Of a stretch of DNA of 13,599 nt, positions 1-5,769 are shown piece by piece. The notes under the pieces were generated by a model. It searched no databases. It was not told the origin of the DNA and worked only from the letters and a program-made list of their open reading frames with translations. The stretch's first letter is position 1. Every line of letters begins with the position of its first letter. The DNA is from an uncultured Muribaculaceae bacterium (GTDB taxonomy: Bacteria; Bacteroidota; Bacteroidia; Bacteroidales; Muribaculaceae), in assembly GCA_947644475.1 (NCBI GenBank), contig CANRZQ010000042.1, positions 1 through 13,599 on the forward strand, written 5' to 3'. The translations under genes and the position numbers were made by a program.

Positions 1-901
1 GGGCAAGGGCCGAGTCGGCCGGCAGGGCCATGCAGGCTGTGGCAAGGGCGTCGGCAAGGGCGCAGTCGGCGGCTATGACGGTGGCCGACAGGGTGGATGT
101 GGACACGGGGCGGCCTGTCACGGGCGATATTGTGTGGCCGACGGTGCCGGAGGATGTGGTGCGATAGTTGCGGTAGTTGCCTGATGTGGCCACGGCTAAG
201 TTGGTGAGCGACAGCAGGGTGAGCCGCTCGTGCTCTATTTCATCCGACTGCCGTGGAGCGTCAATCTGGATAATCCAGTCTTCGCCGCGCGGATTCTTGC
301 CCTTGACGGCAATCTCGCCGCCCACTTCCACCATATAGTCCTCGACACCGGCTCGGGCAAGGGCACGGGCTATACAGTCCACGCCATAGCCCTTGGCCAC
401 GGCGGAGAAATTGAATTGCGTGCCGGGATGCTTCTTGCGCACGGTGCCGTCGGGGAGGATTTCGCAGGCGGGAAATCCTACAAGGGCGAGAGCCGAGTCG
501 ACCTGCGCGTCGGACGGGCCGTCGGCGGCTGCCGTTCCCGGGCCGAAGCCCCATAGCGAGATGAGCGGGCCGAGAGTGGGGTCGAACGCACCGCCTGTAA
601 GGCTGTGGACACGTGCCTATATGGCAAACCCGCCGGCAAAACGGCTGGCGGCGCGCGCCGACGAGTCGCCGCGGTTGATGCGGCTTATCAACGAATTGTC
701 GCGGAACGGCGACAGCGATGCGTCGATACGACCGATCACAGCCGCGATGGTGTCCGACAAGTCGGCGTCGGCGCGATATGTGATATGATAGGTCGTGCCC
801 CAGGCCGAACCGGCTGTATGCCGGAATTCGGGGGCTTGCCGGCAACCGAGCGTTAAACCGGCAATAAAACAAACAATGGCATATACCGAACGAAATCGCA
901 T
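1..901 (-). pseudogene. apbE: ApbE-like FAD:protein FMN transferase, lipoprotein; interrupted by in-frame TAG and cut by window edge
   Basis: The ApbE family uses FAD and Mg2+ to attach FMN covalently to Thr/Ser of periplasmic flavoproteins such as the NqrB/NqrC and RnfD/RnfG subunits. The first 94 codons (617-901) show a signal sequence with Cys20 after a hydrophobic run (likely lipoprotein; the lipobox is not ideal), then GTTYHITY and LSPFRDNSLISRIN. An amber codon (plus-strand CTA, 617-619) follows. The same frame then stays open to the window edge and carries the rest of the family: GGAFDPTLGPLISLWGFG, NFSAVAKGYGVD, EVGGEIAVKG, the ATSGNYRNY region, GHTISPVTGRP and the metal-binding ADALATACM segment. 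No frameshift is needed, so one base change explains the break. Roughly the last 30-40 residues lie beyond the edge. The start at 901 is supported by a good Shine-Dalgarno sequence. The family call is firm. Whether the gene is truly dead or the stop is a sequencing error is open. Confidence 0.85.
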
Positions 902-907
902 ATCATT

Positions 908-914
908 CTCTCCT
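908..914 (-). promoter_or_regulatory. Strong Shine-Dalgarno sequence of the apbE-like gene
   Basis: Read on the minus strand this is AGGAGAG, six nucleotides before the ATG at 901-899. It fixes the start of the gene. It stands out because the other starts in this window (rel, pgpH, the hybrid regulator, the esterase, susC) have A/T-rich leaders with no such sequence, as is common in Bacteroidetes. Confidence 0.7.
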
Positions 915-922
915 TTTTATAC

Positions 923-941
923 AGTGTAGCGTCACTACACT
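923..941. promoter_or_regulatory. Perfect 7-bp inverted repeat in the apbE leader
   Basis: The arms AGTGTAG (923-929) and CTACACT (935-941) are exact reverse complements around a 5-nt loop. The element lies just upstream of the Shine-Dalgarno sequence of the apbE-like gene and downstream of its candidate -7 box, so it would fall in that gene's leader RNA. It could be a small leader hairpin or a repressor operator. The sequence alone does not decide which. Confidence 0.45.
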
Positions 942-956
942 CTTATCATATTTTTG

Positions 957-964
957 CAAAAATA
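957..964 (-). promoter_or_regulatory. Candidate -7 box for the apbE-like gene
   Basis: On the minus strand this reads TATTTTTG, a full match to the Bacteroidetes -7 consensus TAnnTTTG. It would start transcription near 950, giving a leader of about 50 nt. No TTTG lies 19-21 nt upstream, so only half of the promoter is seen, and such boxes occur by chance in AT-rich DNA. Confidence 0.3.
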
Positions 965-973
965 AAAATTTAT

Positions 974-1004
974 TTTGAGATTAGGATTAATTTCTATAAT
1001 TTTG
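974..1004 (+). promoter_or_regulatory. Bacteroidetes-type promoter of rel
   Basis: The -33 box TTTG (974-977) and the -7 box TAATTTTG (997-1004) are separated by exactly 19 nt, matching the TTTG / N19-21 / TAnnTTTG consensus of the Bacteroidetes primary sigma factor. Transcription would begin near 1011, leaving a leader of about 35 nt before the ATG at 1046. This is the best promoter match in the window. Confidence 0.7.
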
Positions 1005-1045
1005 TTTTTTATAATTCCTCTTATCCTCCAAAAAGTACAATCCCT

Positions 1046-3313
1046 ATGGACAGCGCGACTATTTACACTCCCGAGCAAGAAGAACAGATGGTGCAGGACG
1101 CCTTCCGCGAGGTGCTCGACGGATATCTTGCATCCAACCACCGCAAGAAGGTGGAGATAATCGAACGTGCATTCAAATTTGCCAAAGAAGCCCACAAGGG
1201 CATACGCCGCCGCTCCGGCGAGCCTTATATCCTCCACCCGATAGCCGTGGCCAAGATTGCCTCGCAGGAAATAGGCCTCGGCTCCACGTCGATATGCGCG
1301 GCGTTGCTCCACGATGTGGTGGAAGACACCGACTACACCGTTGAGGACATCGAGCGGCATTTCGGCGCAAAAATAGCCCAGCTGGTGGGAGGACTCACAA
1401 AGATTTCCGGCGGCATCTTCGGCGACCGCGCATCAGCCCAGGCCGAGAACTTCCGCAAACTACTCCTCACCATGAGCGACGACATCCGCGTGGTGCTTAT
1501 CAAGATGGCCGACCGCCTCCACAATATGCGCACCCTCGGGTCGATGGCTCCCAACAAGCAGTACAAGATTGCCGGCGAGACGCTCTATATCTACGCTCCC
1601 CTGGCCCATCGCCTTGGCCTGTTCGAGATAAAGACCGAACTCGAGGACCTGTCGTTCAAATACGAGCATCCTGCCGCCTATGCCGACATCGAGGCCAAGA
1701 TAAAGGACACGGAGTCGCACCGCAACGAGGTGTATGCCGATTTCTCCACCCCCATCGTGGAGCGTCTCAAAGCCATGGGGCTTGAATTCGAGGCAAAAGC
1801 CCGCGTGAAGTCAGTATATTCCATCTGGAACAAGATGCAGACAAAGCATATCCCCTTCTCGGAAGTGTACGACCTCTACGCCATGCGCATCGTCTTTGAA
1901 TGCGACCGCGAAGAGGACGAGAACGAGATGTGCTGGAAAATATATAACGCCATCACATCCATTTACAGCAAGCACCCCGACCGCACGCGCGAATGGCTCT
2001 CGACGCCCAAGTCCAACGGATACAAGGCCCTGCACGTCACGGTGATGGGCCCCGACGGCAACTGGGTGGAGGTGCAGATACGCTCGCGCCGCATGGACGA
2101 GACCGCCGAGAAGGGCTTCGCCGCCCACTGGAAATATAAAATCGGCGAGGGCGACGAGGAGTCGGAACTGCAAATATGGCTTCAAACCATCAAGGACATC
2201 CTCGAAGACCCCGAGCCGTCGGCCATCGACTTCCTCGACACGCTCAAACTCAACCTCTTCGCATCGGAAATAGTGGTATTCACCCCCGCGGGCGAACTGT
2301 GGACGCTTCCCGCCGGGGCCACCGTGCTCGACATGGCCTTCAACCTCCACTCCGAACTCGGCTCGCACTGCATAGCCGGCAAGGTAAACCACCGCCTGGT
2401 GCCGCTGAGCCAGGAATTGAAATCGGGCGACCAGGTGGAGGTGCTCACATCGCAGTCGCAGATGCCGCAGCCGCAGTGGATGCAATTCCTCGCCACGGCA
2501 AAAGCCAAGACCCGCCTTCGCAAGGCCCTGCAAAAATCGCGCCAGCCAACCGTGCTCAAAGGCAAGAAAGCCCTCGACGCGTTCATGGCCGAAAACGGCA
2601 TAGAGGAAAGCAACCATATCGTCACCAAACTGCTCGGCCTTTTCCATGTGTCGAACCTCGACGAACTCCACTACCAGCTTGGCTCTGAGCAAGTAATCCT
2701 CAACGATTATGTGTTGAAGACCCTCAAACGCCGCTCCGAGAAAGACGCGTCGGAATCCTTCCTGAAAAAAATCCTTCGCATCGGCCGTGGCTCGTCGACC
2801 GACAGCAAAACCGACAGCACACCGGCATCAGAGCCTGCCCTGCCCGAGGCCTTGCCCGTGAACATGAAGGAAACCTACATCCTGCGCTACGACCGCGACG
2901 GCGCCAACTTCCTGCTTGCCGACTGCTGCTCGCCCATACCCGGCGACGAAGTGCTCGGCTTCGTTGGCGACGACAACCGCGTGACCGTGCATTCGCTCAC
3001 CTGCCCCCGCGCCGCCGTGCTCAAAGCCTCCTACGGCCCCCGCATCGTGGCCACACGCTGGGAGCGCGTTGAAGGCAAATTCCTCGCCCATGTGCGCATC
3101 CAGGGCATCGACCGCCACGGCATACTCCAGGAACTCACCCAGATGATATCCAACCACCTGAACATGGACATCCGCCGGCTCAACATAGCCGCCGAAGACG
3201 AGGTGTTCTCCTGCGACCTGTGGGTGCGCGTGGCCGCCGCCACCGTCGTGGAAGACCTCTGCGCCAAACTCCGCAAAGTCGACGGCGTCACCTCCGCCGC
3301 CCGCATCTACTAA
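1046..3313 (+). CDS. rel: Bifunctional (p)ppGpp synthetase/hydrolase, Rel/SpoT family
   Basis: This 755-residue protein makes and breaks the stringent-response alarmone (p)ppGpp from ATP and GTP/GDP. Domains in order: an HD hydrolase (about 35-185) with YILHP (61-65), HDVVED (89-94) and DRLHN (156-160) intact; a synthetase (about 240-365) with RVKSVYSIWNKM, STPKSNGYKALH and EVQIRSRRMDETAEKG; a TGS domain (about 405-468); a helical linker; the cysteine-containing DCCSPIPGDEVLGF segment and VHSLTCPRA; and a C-terminal ACT domain (about 665-755). All catalytic residues of both active sites seem present, so it should be bifunctional, and the length is normal for long RSH proteins. The RXKD motif that marks bifunctional enzymes reads RTRE here (313-316); it keeps the basic character and differs from the EXDD of monofunctional RelA. 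A strong promoter lies just upstream. An AT-rich tail and a palindrome cluster follow. Confidence 0.96.
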   Translation: MDSATIYTPEQEEQMVQDAFREVLDGYLASNHRKKVEIIERAFKFAKEAHKGIRRRSGEPYILHPIAVAKIASQEIGLGSTSICAALLHDVVEDTDYTVEDIERHFGAKIAQLVGGLTKISGGIFGDRASAQAENFRKLLLTMSDDIRVVLIKMADRLHNMRTLGSMAPNKQYKIAGETLYIYAPLAHRLGLFEIKTELEDLSFKYEHPAAYADIEAKIKDTESHRNEVYADFSTPIVERLKAMGLEFEAKARVKSVYSIWNKMQTKHIPFSEVYDLYAMRIVFECDREEDENEMCWKIYNAITSIYSKHPDRTREWLSTPKSNGYKALHVTVMGPDGNWVEVQIRSRRMDETAEKGFAAHWKYKIGEGDEESELQIWLQTIKDILEDPEPSAIDFLDTLKLNLFASEIVVFTPAGELWTLPAGATVLDMAFNLHSELGSHCIAGKVNHRLVPLSQELKSGDQVEVLTSQSQMPQPQWMQFLATAKAKTRLRKALQKSRQPTVLKGKKALDAFMAENGIEESNHIVTKLLGLFHVSNLDELHYQLGSEQVILNDYVLKTLKRRSEKDASESFLKKILRIGRGSSTDSKTDSTPASEPALPEALPVNMKETYILRYDRDGANFLLADCCSPIPGDEVLGFVGDDNRVTVHSLTCPRAAVLKASYGPRIVATRWERVEGKFLAHVRIQGIDRHGILQELTQMISNHLNMDIRRLNIAAEDEVFSCDLWVRVAAATVVEDLCAKLRKVDGVTSAARIY

Positions 3314-3404
3314 AGATTAATATCTAATCCATTCTCCATCGAATTTTAACGTTAATTGCCATTAATTTTTCATTAATTTAAATATATGTCACAGGCGAAA
3401 GTTA
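3314..3404. other. AT-rich spacer after rel, no gene
   Basis: This is very AT-rich DNA with no coding content. Besides the 15-bp repeat it holds the palindrome TTAACGTTAA (3346-3355) and two copies of CATTAATTT (3360-3368 and 3371-3379). No GC-rich stem with a T-run is present here, so no ordinary intrinsic terminator for rel can be named. Confidence 0.5.
3317..3331 (+). repeat. 15-bp repeat, copy 1 (after rel)
   Basis: The 15-mer TTAATATCTAATCCA begins four bases after the rel stop codon and recurs exactly at 11621-11635, between the esterase gene and susC. The flanks differ. Both copies sit directly downstream of a stop codon in AT-rich spacer DNA. Its role is unknown. Confidence 0.5.
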
Positions 3405-3419
3405 TTGCTTTGAGTGTAG

Positions 3420-3440
3420 GGACGCACGGCTCGTGCGTCC
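3420..3440. repeat. Stem-loop 1 of cluster, 9-bp perfect stem
   Basis: GGACGCACG (3420-3428) and CGTGCGTCC (3432-3440) are exact reverse complements with loop GCT. No T-run follows, so it is not a typical terminator. Confidence 0.8.
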
Positions 3441-3466
3441 GCTAAGTAAACGAGCAATCCGCAGCA

Positions 3467-3484
3467 GAAGCGCGTATGCGCTTC
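3467..3484. repeat. Stem-loop 2 of cluster, 7-bp perfect stem
   Basis: GAAGCGC (3467-3473) and GCGCTTC (3478-3484) pair exactly around loop GTAT. Confidence 0.7.
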
Positions 3485-3494
3485 AAGACAGTAG

Positions 3495-3523
3495 CCGTGG
3501 GTGGAGCAAAGCGTAACCCACGG
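3495..3523. repeat. Stem-loop 3 of cluster, 8-bp perfect stem
   Basis: CCGTGGGT (3495-3502) and ACCCACGG (3516-3523) pair exactly around a 13-nt loop. Confidence 0.7.
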
Positions 3524-3598
3524 TATACGCAAATCACCATCCTGCGGGGTATTGGAGCGGAGCCTGCCGGAGCGTTCGAAAATTCCGTCCACAGCACG

Positions 3599-3621
3599 AG
3601 GCACTACTTCGCAGTGCTTTT
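3599..3621 (+). terminator. Stem-loop 4 of cluster, weak terminator-like hairpin
   Basis: GCACT (3601-3605) pairs with AGTGC (3613-3617) around a 7-nt loop. The stem extends outward by one G-T and one A-T pair, and the 3' side runs into TTTT (3618-3621). The short stem and short T-run make it a weak candidate at best for ending rel transcripts; it may simply belong to the repeat. Confidence 0.3.
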
Positions 3622-3635
3622 ATGTAATTATCATC

Positions 3636-3672
3636 AACCGGGCTTGTCGGCCTTTTGCCTCCAAACCCGGTT
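3636..3672. repeat. Stem-loop 5 of cluster, 7-bp perfect stem
   Basis: AACCGGG (3636-3642) and CCCGGTT (3666-3672) pair exactly across a 23-nt loop. Confidence 0.6.
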
Positions 3673-3683
3673 ACCAAAAGAAC

Positions 3684-3698
3684 CACGGCTTCGCCGTG
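3684..3698. repeat. Stem-loop 6 of cluster, just upstream of pgpH
   Basis: CACGGC (3684-3689) and GCCGTG (3693-3698) pair exactly around loop TTC. It ends 31 nt before the pgpH start codon and may lie in that gene's leader, where it could affect transcription or translation. Confidence 0.6.
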
Positions 3699-3729
3699 CC
3701 TAACTTGCGAAATATTAAATTAAACCTTC

Positions 3730-5769
3730 ATGAGTAAATTCAGCATATACGGCAATGTGTTTCTGGCGGTGATAGCCACGTTGATCATTGTGTATTTTTA
3801 TCCGCATCCGCAGGCCAACCATTACAAGTTTGAGGAGGGCAGGCCGTGGAACTATGCCAAACTGATTGCTCCGTTCGACATTCCGATACGCCCCGACTCG
3901 GCCACAGTGCTGCGCGTGCGCGACTCGCTCGACCGCAAGTTCGTGCCCGTGTTCGAGCGCAAGGAGGCTATCGCCGACTCGGTAATCACCGCCCTGATGG
4001 CCTCGTGGGTGCGCATTGCCGGCGAGGAAGCCCCGGCTCCGGAAGACGCCGCCATGCGCAAGCGTGCCATCTCGTTTCTTAAAAACGCTTACAGCCGCGA
4101 CGTGGTCGAGGACCACTACGGCACGCGCATTGCCGAAGGCTCGCTGCCAAATGTGAAAATCACCAACGAAAACACCGTGCGCCAATATTCGTCGAAAGGC
4201 ATCTCATATCCTGAGAAAGTGTATACCGAGATGATACGCACGATGAACGACTCGGCGGCGCGCCCATGGGCCGAGAAATACAAAATCCGCGAGGTGCTGC
4301 GCCCCAACCTGCTGTACGACGCCGAGACCTCCGGACGCCTCTACGACTACGACCTCTACCGCCTCACCGCCATACGCGGCGTGATACAGCAAGGCCAGAC
4401 CATAATCGACAAGGGCGCGGTGATTACTCCGCAGGACTACACCAACCTGCTCACCTACGAGCGCATGGTCGAGGAACAGCTCACAGCCGGCGGCCAAAGC
4501 AAATGGATGGTATGGCTCGGCCAACTCGTGTATGTGGCCCTGCTGATGTGCGGGCTCATGGCTTTCATGCGCTTCTCGGCTCCCGACATATGGAAAAGCC
4601 GCCAGGCCATGACATTCGTCATATCCCTTGTCGTTGTTTTCTTCCTCATATCCACAGCCATGGAATATTTCATCGACCAGGGAATCTACCTTGTGCCCAT
4701 GGCCATAGTGCCGGTGCTGATGGTGGTGTTCTTCGACGCCGCGTCGGCCCTGTTTGTATCGGCCACGGTGACGATGCTGTGCGCCGGCATCACATCTTTC
4801 ACCCTTGAATTCATAATGCTGCAATTTGCCGCCTCCACGGCCGCCGTATACTCCCTGCGCCAACTCTCGCGGCGCACCGAACTGCTGCGCACCGCCGGAT
4901 TTGTCGTGGCCGCCTACTGGCTCGGCTATGTGGCTCTCGAAATGATGCTCAACGGGTCGTTCAGCGGTTTCTCCTGGCGCATGATGGCATGCCTGGGCAT
5001 AAGCGCGGCTCTGTGCTCGATGGCATACATTGCAATGGCCGCCGTGGAAAAACTCTTCGGCTTCGTGTCGGTGGTGACGCTAATCGAACTGTCGGATACC
5101 AACAACCCCATACTCCGCGAACTGTCCGAACGATGCCCGGGCACATTCCAGCACTCAATGGCCGTTAGCACTCTCGCTTCTGATGCCGCCGCCAAAATCG
5201 GAGCCAATGAGCAACTTGTGCGCGCCGGCGCGCTTTTCCACGACATCGGCAAACTCGACCAGCCCAATTTCTACACCGAGAACCAGCACGGCGTGAATCC
5301 CCACGACCCCCTGCCGCCCGAACGCTCGGCCGAGATTATCATAGGCCATGTAAAGGCCGGGCTGAAACGCGCCGACAAGATAGGACTGCCACAGGTGGTG
5401 AAGGATTTCATATCCCAGCATCACGGCAAAGGCAAGGCCAAGTATTTCTATTACAACTACTGCAAGGCTCATCCCGGCGAGGACGTCGACCCGGCACCGT
5501 TTACATATCCCGGCCCGAACCCGCGCAGCCGCGAGGCCTCGCTGCTCATGATGGCCGACAGCGTTGAGGCGGCCTCGCGCTCGCTCAAAGAGCCTACCGC
5601 TGAGTCAATCTCCGAACTGGTCAACAAAATCATCGACGGCCAGATAGCCGAAGGCCTGCACAACGACAGCCCCATCTCATTCAGCGACGTGCACACAATC
5701 AAGAACGCATTTATAAAGCGGCTGCTCACCATCTACCACTCGCGCATAGCCTACCCCTCGGCAAAATAG
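3730..5769 (+). CDS. pgpH: 7TM-HD phosphodiesterase, PgpH-type (c-di-AMP hydrolase family)
   Basis: This 679-residue membrane protein has the architecture of PgpH, which hydrolyses cyclic di-AMP to pApA in the cytoplasm. It has an N-terminal membrane anchor (about 9-24), a large extracytoplasmic 7TMR-HDED-type domain (about 30-255) and a cluster of hydrophobic helices (about 257-448) consistent with the remaining TM segments. A cytoplasmic HD domain (about 470-620) follows. Its metal ligands are visible: FQHSMAVS (His475), FHDIGK (His504-Asp505), IIGHVK (His540), SQHHGKG (His564-His565) and MADSVEAASRSL (Asp610). The phrases NPHDPLPP and YPGPNPRSREA are characteristic of the family, and Listeria PgpH is of similar length. 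The start gives a sensible first TM segment; no clear promoter is seen. The gene lies downstream of rel on the same strand and overlaps the 3' end of the next gene by 19 bp. The substrate is inferred from the family. Confidence 0.9.
   Translation: MSKFSIYGNVFLAVIATLIIVYFYPHPQANHYKFEEGRPWNYAKLIAPFDIPIRPDSATVLRVRDSLDRKFVPVFERKEAIADSVITALMASWVRIAGEEAPAPEDAAMRKRAISFLKNAYSRDVVEDHYGTRIAEGSLPNVKITNENTVRQYSSKGISYPEKVYTEMIRTMNDSAARPWAEKYKIREVLRPNLLYDAETSGRLYDYDLYRLTAIRGVIQQGQTIIDKGAVITPQDYTNLLTYERMVEEQLTAGGQSKWMVWLGQLVYVALLMCGLMAFMRFSAPDIWKSRQAMTFVISLVVVFFLISTAMEYFIDQGIYLVPMAIVPVLMVVFFDAASALFVSATVTMLCAGITSFTLEFIMLQFAASTAAVYSLRQLSRRTELLRTAGFVVAAYWLGYVALEMMLNGSFSGFSWRMMACLGISAALCSMAYIAMAAVEKLFGFVSVVTLIELSDTNNPILRELSERCPGTFQHSMAVSTLASDAAAKIGANEQLVRAGALFHDIGKLDQPNFYTENQHGVNPHDPLPPERSAEIIIGHVKAGLKRADKIGLPQVVKDFISQHHGKGKAKYFYYNYCKAHPGEDVDPAPFTYPGPNPRSREASLLMMADSVEAASRSLKEPTAESISELVNKIIDGQIAEGLHNDSPISFSDVHTIKNAFIKRLLTIYHSRIAYPSAK
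5751..5769. other. 19-bp tail-to-tail overlap of pgpH and the hybrid regulator gene
   Basis: The pgpH stop TAG (5767-5769, plus) lies inside the last codons of the regulator gene, whose TAG stop is at 5753-5751 on the minus strand. The last residues of both proteins (IAYPSAK and SPTDYFAEG) come from the same DNA. There is no spacer and no intrinsic terminator between the two convergent genes. Confidence 0.9.

Larger units (their letters stand above)
3405..3700. repeat. Cluster of short perfect palindromes, likely interspersed noncoding repeat
   Basis: About 300 bp between rel and pgpH contain at least six stem-loops in a row, with perfect or near-perfect stems of 6-9 bp, described separately below. 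The spacing is close, the stems are GC-rich, and the sequence between them shows no coding pattern. Open frames cross it on both strands (for example 3476-3703 plus and 3389-3604 minus), but they have no recognisable domain and run straight through the stems. The minus-strand frame translates to phrases such as PWVTLCSTHGYCLEAH, which I recall from many small 'hypothetical proteins' in Bacteroidetes genomes; those are most likely translated copies of a repeat. I judge this an intergenic REP-like repeat composite rather than a gene. A structured RNA is the main alternative. Confidence 0.6.

Noticed and set aside
617..619. Amber codon as evidence of a reassigned genetic code
   Set aside because: TAG ends both pgpH and the hybrid regulator exactly where their families end, so TAG appears to be a normal stop here.
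261..872. 203-codon minus-strand frame overlapping apbE
   Set aside because: It is Arg-rich with no family motif. The ApbE motifs lie in another minus-strand frame on both sides of the amber codon, so this one is a shadow.
1811..2692. 293-codon minus-strand frame inside rel
   Set aside because: It is antisense to conserved synthetase and TGS codons. Long antisense frames arise from the C/G-ending codon bias. No family motif or start signal is seen.
3420..3440. Stem-loop 1 as an intrinsic terminator of rel
   Set aside because: The stem is strong but is followed by GCTAAG and not a T-run, and it lies within a larger palindrome cluster.
3405..3700. Palindrome cluster as a CRISPR array or integron attachment site
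   Set aside because: The stems differ in sequence from one another, with no constant repeat or uniform spacer and no cas or integrase gene nearby.
3476..3703. Plus-strand frame of 75 codons between rel and pgpH (also 3501-3737 plus and 3389-3604 minus)
   Set aside because: They run through several perfect stem-loops, overlap one another on both strands, have no recognisable domain or start signal, and look like translated repeat DNA.
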